DNA of 64,000 nucleotides from Euryarchaeota archaeon Ods02 (GTDB taxonomy: Archaea > Halobacteriota > Halobacteria > Halobacteriales > Halorutilaceae): NCBI GenBank assembly GCA_028751075.1, contig JAQZDA010000008.1, forward strand, positions 1-64,000, written 5' to 3'. The notes under the pieces are model-generated. The model did not search any database. It had not been told where the DNA came from and saw nothing but the letters and a program-made list of their open reading frames with translations. Positions within the stretch are counted from its first letter, which is position 1. The number at the start of each line of letters is the position of its first letter. Shown here one piece after another: positions 52,019 through 60,321 of the stretch. A program made the position numbers and the translations under genes.

Positions 52019-52139
52019 AAAGCACCGTGGCTAATAGAGGTATGGATAGAGGGGGGGGTGTCGACGTTCATCTGAAGCCGTGGAATTGAGGCAACGAATA
52101 AGAGACGGGGACGCGTAGTACGACCGGTTGAAGATATAG

Positions 52140-52871
52140 ATGACTCCGGAGGTAGGTGTACCGTTGGCGTCGACGGTGAAGGTAATGGTGCCGGTTGACG
52201 CTCGCGACCCCGTGGAACCACCCGCCAGCCTGGTGGAGATGCTGGGCCCGCATCAGGTGTTCGTGCTCGGGTACTACGAGGTACCGGATCAGTCGACGAC
52301 CGACCAGCTTCGCGAGCAGTTTGGCGGGGAAGCAGAGGAAGCCGTGGCTGAGGTGGCGGAGAGCTTCCGCGAAGCCGGCGCCGCAGCCGAGTACACCGTG
52401 GTGTTCACCCACGACAGAGGAGACACCATCGAGAACGTGGCGGCGGAGGAGAACGCTGACGCCGTGCTGACGGAGGGCTTCGTCGACGGAGGGTTCGAAC
52501 GCGTTCTGGTGCCGATACGTGGTGACCGGAACCTCGAGAATATCGTGGCTTTCGTGGAGAAGCTCGTCCGCGAGAGCGACGCCGAAGCCACGTTCCTCCA
52601 CGTGTCCGAGACTGAGGACGACGCATCCGAGGGCGAGCTCATCGTCCGCGGAGCCGCCGACCGGCTGGAGGACGTAGGCGTCGACGCCGAACGGGTTCAT
52701 TGGCGGCAGGTGAGGGGATCCACCCCGGACGCCATCCTCGACGTGGCGGATGAGTTCGACCTCCTCGTGGTCGGGGAGACGGAGCCGTCGCTGAAGGAAC
52801 GGATCTTCGGACAGGTCACGGGTGAGCTGAGGGACAGGACTGACCGCTCGATGCTAGTGGTGCGGAACTGA
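52140..52871 (+). CDS. tandem UspA protein
   Basis: 243 aa. Two UspA-like halves: KVMVPVDARDPVEPPASLVEML onwards, and a second from FERVLVPIRGDRNLENIVAFVEKLV, each alternating beta/alpha. The conserved G-2x-G-9x-G ATP loop is weak, so nucleotide binding is doubtful. It is divergent from the APC permease across a 132-base gap with a G8 run. Probably involved in transporter stress control. Confidence 0.83.
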   Translation: MTPEVGVPLASTVKVMVPVDARDPVEPPASLVEMLGPHQVFVLGYYEVPDQSTTDQLREQFGGEAEEAVAEVAESFREAGAAAEYTVVFTHDRGDTIENVAAEENADAVLTEGFVDGGFERVLVPIRGDRNLENIVAFVEKLVRESDAEATFLHVSETEDDASEGELIVRGAADRLEDVGVDAERVHWRQVRGSTPDAILDVADEFDLLVVGETEPSLKERIFGQVTGELRDRTDRSMLVVRN

Positions 52872-52947
52872 CGGGTGGAGGGACGTATCCGCTGATGGGC
52901 TGACCGCTGCAGTAAACGTTTTCCACGTCGTGGACGTTGTCTCGTAC

Positions 52948-53520
52948 ATGAAGCTCGAATCCGACAGGACGGCGGCTGTCGTCGTCGACATGCAGAACGA
53001 CTTCTGCCACCCGGATGGCGCGCTGTACAGTCCCGCCAGCGAGGAAGCCATATCCAGGGTGAACGACGTCGTCGAGATGGCGAGGGACGCCGGTGCGGAG
53101 GTCGTCTACACCCGTGACGTCCACCCGCCCGAGCAGTTCGAGGACGCGCACTACTACGACGAGTTCAAGCGGTGGGGCGAGCACGTGGTCGAGGGAAGCT
53201 GGGGTGCGGAGGTGCACGAGGACGTAGACGTCCGGGAGGGGGACAAGGAGGTGGTGAAGCACACGTACGACGCGTTCCAGGGCACGGAGCTCGGGAGCTG
53301 GCTCGACAGCCACCGTATCGACGACCTCGTTTTCTGCGGCACGCTGGCGAACGTCTGCGTGCTCCACACCGCCGGCAGCGCCGGCCTCCGGGACTACCGA
53401 CCCGTGCTCGTGGAGGACGCCGTCGGATACATCGAGGAAGGCCACCGGGAGTACGCGTTGGAGCACGCGGACTGGCTTTTCGGCGAGGTCGCCGCCTTCG
53501 AAGAAGTAGAGCTGGTGTAG
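52948..53520 (+). CDS. isochorismatase-family cysteine hydrolase (nicotinamidase-like)
   Basis: 190 aa from the ATG at 52948; an in-frame GTG at 52930 is less likely. Catalytic D in VVDMQNDFCHPDG, Lys in YDAFQGTELG region and nucleophile Cys in GTLANVCVLHTAGSA. The HPPEQFEDAHYYDE stretch may hold the metal. Nicotinamidase (NAD salvage) is the best-known activity, yet isochorismatase or other amidase activity is possible. Confidence 0.87.
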   Translation: MKLESDRTAAVVVDMQNDFCHPDGALYSPASEEAISRVNDVVEMARDAGAEVVYTRDVHPPEQFEDAHYYDEFKRWGEHVVEGSWGAEVHEDVDVREGDKEVVKHTYDAFQGTELGSWLDSHRIDDLVFCGTLANVCVLHTAGSAGLRDYRPVLVEDAVGYIEEGHREYALEHADWLFGEVAAFEEVELV

Positions 53521-53591
53521 CGTGAGCGAAAGAGAGGGTGACGGCGACGGCGCCGATACTGGCGACGGAGGGGGCTCCGGCCGTCGACCCT

Positions 53592-53635
53592 CCGAGCGAC
53601 CTGCTGGAGGTCGACGGGAAGCCGAGCGACCTGCT
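53592..53635. repeat. 14-bp direct repeat with a 30-bp period
   Basis: ccgagcgacctgct occurs at 53592-53605 and 53622-53635. It lies between the isochorismatase gene and the probable lipoate-ligase start. Two frames stay open across it, and a conserved gene is not clear. Confidence 0.8.
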
Positions 53636-53647
53636 CGATATAGACGC

Positions 53648-54331
53648 GTGCACGCGCGAGCGGGGGAGGGCACGGAGCCCGAGAAGTCTCCGCGGCCGAG
53701 GTCGGCGGAGGACGAGCACCTCGTCGTGCGGGAGATGCTCGACGCCACCGCGGACGACGATGCGTCCCGCGTCTGGGTCTGGAACCCCCTGCCTCAGGTG
53801 GCGTTCGGCCGCAGAGACCTCCGGGAGACGGGGTACGAGGTCGCCGTCCGAGCCGCCGAGGAACACGGTCTCGCGGTGACGCGGCGCACCGCCGGCGGCC
53901 GCGCAGTCGTCCACACCGGCGCTACTGCGGCGTTCGCCGTCACCGAAAGCGCGGAAGCACGTGACGGCCTGCGCGAACGGTACTGCCGGGTCTCCGACGC
54001 CGTCGAGGAAGCGCTCTCCAGCATCGACGTCGAAGTCGACTGCCGGGAGCCCGAGAAGTCGTTCTGTCCCGGAGACCACTCGCTGTCGACCGCGGACGGC
54101 AAGGTGGTCGGCGTCGCGCAGCGCGTCAGCGGAGGCGCGGCGCTCGTCAGCGGCGTCGCCCTCGTCGAAGACAGGGACGTCACCGTCACCGTCCACGAGG
54201 AGGTGTACTCCGCTCTCGGCCTCGACCTCGACCCCGGCTCGGTGTCGACGCTGGAAGCCGTGAACCCCGAGGTCTCCGTGGAGACCGTGCTCGACGCCTT
54301 CGAGAGGGAGCTCGTCGACGTGGCTCCGTAA
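53648..54331 (+). CDS. lipoate-protein ligase A family protein
   Basis: 227 aa from GTG at 53648. Family blocks: RVWVWNPLPQVAFGRRD, VTRRTAGGRAVVHTG (the lipoyl-AMP site), SFCPGDHSLSTADGKVVGVAQRVSGGAALVSG with the catalytic Lys. It would attach lipoate or octanoate to E2 or glycine-cleavage proteins. Upstream of this start the frame stays open to 53522 but reads a Gly/Arg-rich, unconvincing sequence; the exact start is uncertain. Confidence 0.82.
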   Translation: MHARAGEGTEPEKSPRPRSAEDEHLVVREMLDATADDDASRVWVWNPLPQVAFGRRDLRETGYEVAVRAAEEHGLAVTRRTAGGRAVVHTGATAAFAVTESAEARDGLRERYCRVSDAVEEALSSIDVEVDCREPEKSFCPGDHSLSTADGKVVGVAQRVSGGAALVSGVALVEDRDVTVTVHEEVYSALGLDLDPGSVSTLEAVNPEVSVETVLDAFERELVDVAP

Positions 54332-54363
54332 ACTATTACGACGTGCCCCCATTCCCCTAGGGT

Positions 54364-55554
54364 ATGGATCCTCGGAGGGCGGCGCTCGCGGCTTTCGGAC
54401 TCGCGCTCGCGGCGATAGCCGCGTACGTCGCCCTCCAGTTCGTCGCCGCGCTCACCGTTGCCGTCTTCGTATACTACAGCACGCGGCCGGTTTACCGCGG
54501 GCTCGGCAGAGTCAGCTTCTGGAGGTTCGGGATGCCGAAACGCGTCCGCGCCGCCCTCGCCATCACGTTCTTCAGCCTACCGCTCGTCCTCCTCCTCGGC
54601 TACACCCTCGTGCTCCTGCTTTCGGAGCTCCGGCTGTTCGTCGAGGAGTACCCGTTGATGGAGACGATAGGTGACGCGCTCGAAGCCGCCGCCGACCTCG
54701 AGGAGCTACCGGAGCTCACTCCAGGCGGGTTACTCGAAGCCTACCGCGCAGGCGAGCTCGACGGCGCCGCCGAGCTGCTGACGGAGAACCTCGCGCTGCT
54801 AGCGAACATGCTCACGAGCTTCCTCCTCAGCACCCTCATCGTGCTCGTTGCCACGTACTACCTCTTAATCGACGGCCACAACCTCCGGAGGTACCTGCTG
54901 AAGTTCGACGACGAAGGAGTGCTGAAGCAGTACTTCGAGGTCGCTGACCGCGAGCTCTCGAAGGTGTTGTTCGGGAACACCCTGACGATAATAATCATAG
55001 CGGCGATCTCCGTCGTCGTCTACAGCGGCTACAACGCATTGTCGCCGCAGGCCGCGAACGTGCCGTTCCCCGCTCTCGCGGGCGCCCTCACCGGGGTCGC
55101 CAGCCTGATACCCGTCGTCGGAATGAAGGCCGTCTACGTCCCTCTCGCGGCCGCCGTCGCCGTCAACGCCGGCGTCCAGGGGGAGTTCGCTCTACTGGGG
55201 TACGTCGCAGCCTTCCTCCTCGTAACCGCGATCTTCGTCGACACCATCCCCGACCTCGTCCTCCGTCCCTACCTCAGCGGAGACCACACACACGTCGGCC
55301 TCTTGATGCTCGCGTACATCTTCGGCACCGTGGTGTTCGGGTTCTACGGCCTGTTCCTCGCGCCTATCGTGCTCGTGCTCGGCCTCACCTTCATCTACGT
55401 AGTGCTGCCGTACGTCGCCGGAGAGGACGTACCCGCAGGCCTACATCGACCCGACAGCGAGCTGACTCTAGAGGACTTCGTAGAGCCCCCGGAGGATGAA
55501 CTGGAGGAGCTGTCGGAGGGAGGCCGGTTCAGCGGCTTCTTCTCCATCCGCTGA
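54364..55554 (+). CDS. AI-2E family transporter
   Basis: 396 aa, about seven to eight TM helices (LALAAIAAYVALQFVAALTVAVFVYY, LSTLIVLVATYYLLIDGHN, VASLIPVVGMKAVYVPLAAAV). The C-terminus is acidic. The family includes exporters of autoinducer-2 and Na+(Li+)/H+ antiporters; no autoinducer biosynthesis gene is in the window. A TATA-like taaactatta precedes the ATG by about 30 bases. Confidence 0.9.
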   Translation: MDPRRAALAAFGLALAAIAAYVALQFVAALTVAVFVYYSTRPVYRGLGRVSFWRFGMPKRVRAALAITFFSLPLVLLLGYTLVLLLSELRLFVEEYPLMETIGDALEAAADLEELPELTPGGLLEAYRAGELDGAAELLTENLALLANMLTSFLLSTLIVLVATYYLLIDGHNLRRYLLKFDDEGVLKQYFEVADRELSKVLFGNTLTIIIIAAISVVVYSGYNALSPQAANVPFPALAGALTGVASLIPVVGMKAVYVPLAAAVAVNAGVQGEFALLGYVAAFLLVTAIFVDTIPDLVLRPYLSGDHTHVGLLMLAYIFGTVVFGFYGLFLAPIVLVLGLTFIYVVLPYVAGEDVPAGLHRPDSELTLEDFVEPPEDELEELSEGGRFSGFFSIR

Positions 55555-55565
55555 CGGTGTTGCCT

Positions 55566-55604
55566 ACCTCTGACAAAGGTAGAGGTGTTGTCAACCTCTG
55601 TCAA
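55566..55604. promoter_or_regulatory. ACCTCTG(A/T)CAA direct repeat upstream of the ribosomal operon
   Basis: ACCTCTGACAA (55566-55576) and ACCTCTGTCAA (55594-55604) flank the inverted half-site AGAGGT (55581-55586). They lie 22-60 bases upstream of the TATA-like tttttaa, where archaeal activators usually bind. Candidate site for growth-rate control of the operon (inference). Confidence 0.5.
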
Positions 55605-55625
55605 GGCGGCTAGACAACGACATCC

Positions 55626-55632
55626 TTTTTAA
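55626..55632 (+). promoter_or_regulatory. TATA-like box of the ribosomal operon
   Basis: tttttaa in cctttttaacgcg stands in GC-rich surroundings. A start about 25 bases downstream gives a ~35-base leader that includes the hairpin around the first start codon. Confidence 0.5.
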
Positions 55633-55670
55633 CGCGTGTAGGTACGCTTCGGTAAGGTCAAATGCGGGAG

Positions 55671-55701
55671 ACCGGTAGCATCACCGTAAGATGCTATCGG
55701 T
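55671..55701 (+). promoter_or_regulatory. 12-bp mRNA hairpin enclosing the first AUG of the ribosomal operon
   Basis: accggtagcatc (55671-55682) pairs with gatgctatcggt (55690-55701) over 12 positions including one G-U, with a 7-base loop accgtaa. The start codon ATG at 55691-55693 is in the 3' arm. This could shut translation of the first gene until a protein or ribosome opens it. Confidence 0.65.
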
Positions 55702-56509
55702 CGCCATCCCCGCGTCGTTCGTCGGAGAATCCGACGACCCACGCATCCGGACCTACAAGATCGGTCAGGTTGCCCGCGCCGCCGCAGTATACCGGTGCGA
55801 CAGGGTCGTGGTCTACGACGACGACCCCGACGACGGAGACGAGATCGCTCTCGTCCTCCGTTACGCGGCGACCGCGCCATACCTCCGTAAGGAGGAGTTC
55901 GACGTCCGCGAGGAGCTCTCGCACGTCGGCGTGGTTCCGCCGCTCGGGATACCACCACACAAGGCGGGTTCCGATCCTGACGGGTCGGAACCCGAGTACA
56001 GACAGGGCGTAGTGACCAAGGTCGGACCTGACGGTCGCGTCTGGGTCAATTGCGGAATGCAACACCCGGTCGCCCTCCACGTCCCGAGAGGGATACGGGA
56101 GGGGGAACGCGTCACCCTCAGGGTCTCTTCGAGAGAACCACTGAGAGCGGAGGAGGTCGACTCCGGCGACCCCGAAGCCCCGTACACGGGCTACGAGGTC
56201 GAACGCGTCGACCTAGCGGACTGGCTCACGTCATTCGACGGAGCCACCGTCTGCACCACCCGCCACGGAGACGAAGTTTCCTCCCCACAGGAGCTACAGC
56301 GACTGCGACATCAGGACGTCGCCGTCGTCTTCGGCTCACCCGACAGAGGCGTGGAGGCGATACTCGACGGCTACTACGGAGTCACACACGACTTCACCGA
56401 AGCCGTCAACACAATCCCCCGTCAGGGCACGGACACCGTCCGCACCGAGGAAGCGGTGTGGGCGTCGATGGCCCTGGTCAACGTCGCCCGTATGCAGGAT
56501 CAGATATAG
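55691..56509 (+). CDS. putative RNA methyltransferase, SPOUT superfamily (COG2106)
   Basis: 272 aa. N-terminal MLSVAIPASFVGESDDPRIRTYKIGQVARAAAVYRCDRVVVYDD is the SPOUT class of COG2106. The inserted OB-like part (QGVVTKVGPDGRVWVNCGMQHPV) and the C-terminal knot region (DVAVVFGSPDRGVEAIL, then DFTEAVNTIPRQGTDTVRTEEAVWASMALVN) follow. In Haloarchaea this gene often precedes rpl3, as here. It probably methylates rRNA or tRNA. Confidence 0.9.
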   Translation: MLSVAIPASFVGESDDPRIRTYKIGQVARAAAVYRCDRVVVYDDDPDDGDEIALVLRYAATAPYLRKEEFDVREELSHVGVVPPLGIPPHKAGSDPDGSEPEYRQGVVTKVGPDGRVWVNCGMQHPVALHVPRGIREGERVTLRVSSREPLRAEEVDSGDPEAPYTGYEVERVDLADWLTSFDGATVCTTRHGDEVSSPQELQRLRHQDVAVVFGSPDRGVEAILDGYYGVTHDFTEAVNTIPRQGTDTVRTEEAVWASMALVNVARMQDQI

Positions 56510-56521
56510 GAGAACACAAAG

Positions 56522-57505
56522 ATGCCGACACCAAGCAGACCCCGACGAGGTTCGATGGGCTACAGCCCACGGAAACGCGCCGCCAGCGAGGTGCCGCAGT
56601 TCCGAAGCTGGGCTGAAGCCACCGGAGAGCCACGTCTACAGGGATACGCAGGATTCAAAGCAGGTATGACGCACGTGATGATGGTAGACGACCAGCAGGG
56701 TTCGCCGACGGAGGGCGTCACCAAGAGCGTCCCCGTCACCGTGCTGGAGACGCCGCCGCTTGGCTTCGCCGCAGTCCGCGTCTACAGGGACACCCCGTAC
56801 GGACGCCGACCCGCCGCTGAAGCCTGGGGAGACGACGTCGACGACCTCGAAGACGTCGTCGACACCCCCGAGGAAGCCGGCGACCGCGACGAAGTAGAGG
56901 AAGCCGACGCCGACGAAGTACGCGTCATCGCCTACACACGCACCGAGGACGTCACCTCGGTGTCGAGCAAGAAACCCCATCTGATGGAGATACCCGTCGA
57001 AGGCGGCAGCCACGCCGACAACCTCGAACACGCGTTCGACTTGGTCGACGAAGGCGCCGCGGCGGAGGACGTACACCGCGCAGGAGAGTACGTCGACGTA
57101 GCCGCCGTCACCAAGGGCAAAGGCACGCAGGGCCCCGTGAAACGCTGGGGAGTGCAGACCCGCAAGGGCAAGCACAAACGCCAGGGCTACCGCCGACGCA
57201 TCGGCACCCTCGGCCCATGGCACCCGACCCGCGTGCGCTCCACGGTTCCCCAGCAGGGTCAGACGGGTTTCCACCAGCGCACCGAGGAGAACAAACGCGT
57301 GCTCGACATCGGCGACGACGACGTCACGCCGGAGGGCGGCTTCCCGAACTACGGCGAGGTCTCCACTCCCTACATGCTATTGAAGGGAAGCGTCCCCGGA
57401 CCCAGCCAGCGCGTCGTCCGCACACGACACGCGCTCCGTCCGAAGCAGGAGGCGGCGTACGACCCCGAGATACGGTACGTCAGCACGGAGAGCAAACAAG
57501 GGTGA
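56522..57505 (+). CDS. rpl3: 50S ribosomal protein uL3
   Basis: 327 aa. MPTPSRPRRGSMGYSPRKRA and the C-terminal part (KGSVPGPSQRVVRTRHALRP) are archaeal uL3. An acidic insert lies at residues ~88-125. It starts 12 bases after the SPOUT gene. Confidence 0.97.
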   Translation: MPTPSRPRRGSMGYSPRKRAASEVPQFRSWAEATGEPRLQGYAGFKAGMTHVMMVDDQQGSPTEGVTKSVPVTVLETPPLGFAAVRVYRDTPYGRRPAAEAWGDDVDDLEDVVDTPEEAGDRDEVEEADADEVRVIAYTRTEDVTSVSSKKPHLMEIPVEGGSHADNLEHAFDLVDEGAAAEDVHRAGEYVDVAAVTKGKGTQGPVKRWGVQTRKGKHKRQGYRRRIGTLGPWHPTRVRSTVPQQGQTGFHQRTEENKRVLDIGDDDVTPEGGFPNYGEVSTPYMLLKGSVPGPSQRVVRTRHALRPKQEAAYDPEIRYVSTESKQG

Positions 57506-57512
57506 AAGATAG

Positions 57513-58256
57513 ATGGTAGAAACACTAGACACAGACGGAGAACCCGCGGGCGAGGTCGACGGCGACGCCTTCACCGGCAACCACCGACCCGACCTCGTGA
57601 AGCGGGCGTACATCGCCGCACAGGCGAACGCCAAACAGCCGCACGGAAGCGACGAGTTCGCCGGGCTGCGCACCAGCGCGGAGAGCTGGGGCAGCGGCCG
57701 AGGCGCCGCACACGTCCCCCGCATCAAGAACGGCAGCACCGCAGCACGCGTCCCCCACGCAGTCGGAGGACGCGCCGGCCACCCGCCGAAGAAACAGGAG
57801 AAGATTGGCGAGGACCTCAACCGGAAGGAACGCAGGAAAGCGTTCCAGGCAGCCCTCGCAGCCACCGCCGACGAGGAAACCGTCCGCGAACGCGGCCACG
57901 ACCTCGACGATGACGTAGAGCTACCACTCGTCTTCGATGAGGAGTTCGAAGACCTCGTGAAGACACAGGAGGTCCTCTCGGTGCTGGAAGAGGTCGGTGT
58001 CGCAGCCGACGTCGAACGCGCGGACGAAGGCCGGAAGATACGCGCGGGGCAGGGTAAAGCCCGCGGCAGGAAGTACAGGACGCCGACGTCGATACTGTTC
58101 GTCGTCAGCGACGAGTTCCCGGCCGCACGCAACCTACCGGGATGCGACGTAGTGCAGGCCGACAGCCTCGGAGTACACCACCTCGCACCCGGCGGGGAAG
58201 CCGGACGCCTGACGGCGTACACGGAACCCGCACTGGAGGTGCTCGAACAACGATGA
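57513..58256 (+). CDS. rpl4: 50S ribosomal protein uL4
   Basis: 247 aa. KRAYIAAQANAKQPHGSDEFAG and RVPHAVGGRAGHPPKKQEK are the uL4 tunnel-loop blocks; GQGKARGRKYRTPTSILFVV closes the C-terminal half. Stop overlaps rpl23 by 4 bases. E. coli L4 regulates its own operon; no evidence of that here. Confidence 0.97.
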   Translation: MVETLDTDGEPAGEVDGDAFTGNHRPDLVKRAYIAAQANAKQPHGSDEFAGLRTSAESWGSGRGAAHVPRIKNGSTAARVPHAVGGRAGHPPKKQEKIGEDLNRKERRKAFQAALAATADEETVRERGHDLDDDVELPLVFDEEFEDLVKTQEVLSVLEEVGVAADVERADEGRKIRAGQGKARGRKYRTPTSILFVVSDEFPAARNLPGCDVVQADSLGVHHLAPGGEAGRLTAYTEPALEVLEQR

Positions 58257-58504
58257 CAGTGATAAAACGACCACATATAACCGAGAAGTCGATGGACCTC
58301 ATGGACTTCGAGAACAAGATGCAGTTCGTCGCGGAACCCAGCGCCGACAAAGCCGAGATAGCGGAGGAGATCGAGAAGGCCTACGACGCAGAGGTCGCCG
58401 ACGTCAACACCGCGACGACGATGACCGGGGAGAAGAAAGCCACCGTGGAATTCGAGGACGAAGACGTCGCGATGGACATCGCATCCAGGATGGGGGCGTT
58501 CTGA
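58253..58504 (+). CDS. rpl23: 50S ribosomal protein uL23
   Basis: 83 aa from the ATG at 58253 (ATGA overlap with uL4). IKRPHITEKSMDLMDFENKMQFVAEPSADKAEIAEEIE is the family block. A longer frame upstream is inside rpl4 and is excluded. Confidence 0.96.
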   Translation: MTVIKRPHITEKSMDLMDFENKMQFVAEPSADKAEIAEEIEKAYDAEVADVNTATTMTGEKKATVEFEDEDVAMDIASRMGAF

Positions 58505-58506
58505 AG

Positions 58507-59223
58507 ATGGGACGACCCATCCGTTCACAGAGCGCAGGCAAAGGAAGCTCCCGCTTCCGCGCACCCAGCCACCGTTACAAGGCGGAGCTACGTCACCGGA
58601 AGGAGAAGGACGAACAGACCCTGGTCGGCGAGGTCGTCGACATCGAACACGACCCCGCGAGGAACGCACCCGTCGCGCTCGTACAGTACGACGACGAAGA
58701 CGACGTACGGCACGTCCTCGTCCCCGAAGGCGTCGGAGTAGGTGACGAGATAGAGGCGGGGGTCAGCGCGGAGGTCGAGCCAGGGAACACGCTGCCGCTC
58801 GCGGAGATACCCGAAGGCGTCCCAGTCTGCAACGTGGAGTTGAACCCCGGCGACGGCGGACGCATCGCACGGTCCAGCGGAACCAGCGCAACCCTAATCA
58901 CCCACGAGAAAGGCGGCGCAGTCGTGGAGCTACCGAGCGACGAGATCCGTCATCTTTCGCCGGAGTGCCGCGCCACCATAGGCGTCGTCGCGGGCGGCGG
59001 CAGGAAGGAGAAACCCATCCTGAAGGCGGGTAAGAAGCACCACAAGATGAAGGGCAAAGGCGGCTACTGGCCGAAGGTCCGCGGCGTCGCGATGAACGCC
59101 GTAGACCATCCGTTCGGAGGCGGAGGCCGCCAGCACCCCGGACGTCCGAAAAGCGTCAGCAGGAACACGTCGCCTGGACGGAAGGTCGGCGACGTAAGCA
59201 GCCGTAGAACGGGGAGGAAGTAA
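58507..59223 (+). CDS. rpl2: 50S ribosomal protein uL2
   Basis: 238 aa. [23 protein letters not shown] at the N-terminus, and the C-terminal [36 protein letters not shown] with the conserved His loop of the peptidyl-transferase neighbourhood. Two bases after rpl23. Confidence 0.98.
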   Translation: MGRPIRSQSAGKGSSRFRAPSHRYKAELRHRKEKDEQTLVGEVVDIEHDPARNAPVALVQYDDEDDVRHVLVPEGVGVGDEIEAGVSAEVEPGNTLPLAEIPEGVPVCNVELNPGDGGRIARSSGTSATLITHEKGGAVVELPSDEIRHLSPECRATIGVVAGGGRKEKPILKAGKKHHKMKGKGGYWPKVRGVAMNAVDHPFGGGGRQHPGRPKSVSRNTSPGRKVGDVSSRRTGRK

Positions 59224-59225
59224 CA

Positions 59226-59627
59226 ATGTCAGAGGAACTACCCAGCAGAAAAGGCGAGTTCCAGTACAGGGGATACAGCCTCGAGGAGCTCCAGGAGATG
59301 GATATAGAGGAGTTCGCCGAAGTCGTCGGCGCCCGTATGCGCCGCACCCTGGAACGAGGGCTCACGGAGGAACAGGAGAAGCTGCTCGAGCGAGTGAGAG
59401 ACGGAGACGACGAGATAAGAACGCACCTGCGGAACATGCCTATCCTGCCGGAGATGGTGGACACGACGTTCATGGTCCACGACGGCCAGGAGTTCGAACG
59501 CGTCGACGTCGAGGCCGAGATGATCGGTCACTACCTCGGCGAGTTCGAACTGACTCGCAAGGACGTAGAACACGGTCAGGCGGGCATAGGCGCGACCCGC
59601 AGCTCGAAGTTCGTGCCCCTGAAGTGA
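59226..59627 (+). CDS. rps19: 30S ribosomal protein uS19
   Basis: 133 aa. [35 protein letters not shown], then [20 protein letters not shown] and [29 protein letters not shown]. Starts 2 bases after rpl2. Confidence 0.97.
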   Translation: MSEELPSRKGEFQYRGYSLEELQEMDIEEFAEVVGARMRRTLERGLTEEQEKLLERVRDGDDEIRTHLRNMPILPEMVDTTFMVHDGQEFERVDVEAEMIGHYLGEFELTRKDVEHGQAGIGATRSSKFVPLK

Positions 59628-59631
59628 TACA

Positions 59632-60306
59632 ATGGGAATCAGCTACAGCGTAGACACGGAAGACGCGGCCGGCCTCGCGATGGGCCGTGACCTCCGCGTC
59701 AGCCACAAGGACTGCGTCGAGATCTGCAAGGAGATCAAGGGTCTCGACCTCACGGAAGCCCGCCGGAAGCTCCAGGCCGTACAGGACGAGGAGGAGGCGG
59801 TGCCGATGAAGACTCACAACGCCGGAGTCGGCCACCGCAGCAACCTCGACGGCTGGGACGCAGGCGCTTTCCCCGAGAAAGCCGCCGGCCACCTCGATGA
59901 CGTCCTCCACAACGCACAAGGCAACGCCGAGGAACAGGGCTTCGAAGCAGACAACCTCGTAGTCAGCCACATAGCGGCGCACAAGGTCGGCGAGATACAG
60001 GGCATGAAACCCAGGGCGTTCGGACGAGCCGGACCCTGGAACACAACCCTCGTCGACGTCGAAGCCGTCCTCGAGCTGCAGGAGGGCGTCGAACACCCCG
60101 ACGAACGCGAGGACGAAGAAGAGGAAGAAGCCGAAGCCGACGGAGAAGCCGACGCCGAGGGTGAGGAAGCTGAGGAAGCCGACGCCGTCGAAGAGGAAGA
60201 AGCCGAGGCAGACGAAGACGAGGACGACCAGTACGTCAGCCAGCCCTCGGAACCCGAGGAGGAAGACGAACACAGCGACCTGGAGGAACACCATGACAAC
60301 AGATAA
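59632..60306 (+). CDS. rpl22: 50S ribosomal protein uL22 with long acidic tail
   Basis: 224 aa. The core (residues 1-150) has ISYSVDTEDAAGLAMGRDLRVS, LDLTEARRKLQAVQ, and GRAGPWNTTLVDVEAVLE. The last ~70 residues are nearly all Glu, Ala and Asp; such tails are frequent in halophiles but are longer here than I would expect. Four bases after uS19. Confidence 0.96.
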   Translation: MGISYSVDTEDAAGLAMGRDLRVSHKDCVEICKEIKGLDLTEARRKLQAVQDEEEAVPMKTHNAGVGHRSNLDGWDAGAFPEKAAGHLDDVLHNAQGNAEEQGFEADNLVVSHIAAHKVGEIQGMKPRAFGRAGPWNTTLVDVEAVLELQEGVEHPDEREDEEEEEAEADGEADAEGEEAEEADAVEEEEAEADEDEDDQYVSQPSEPEEEDEHSDLEEHHDNR

Positions 60307-60321
60307 CAAGAGGAGGCAGAT

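Noticed and set aside
53165-54352. 395-codon minus-strand frame
   Set aside because: Opposite isochorismatase and lipoate-ligase genes, with Arg/Pro-rich composition typical of shadows.
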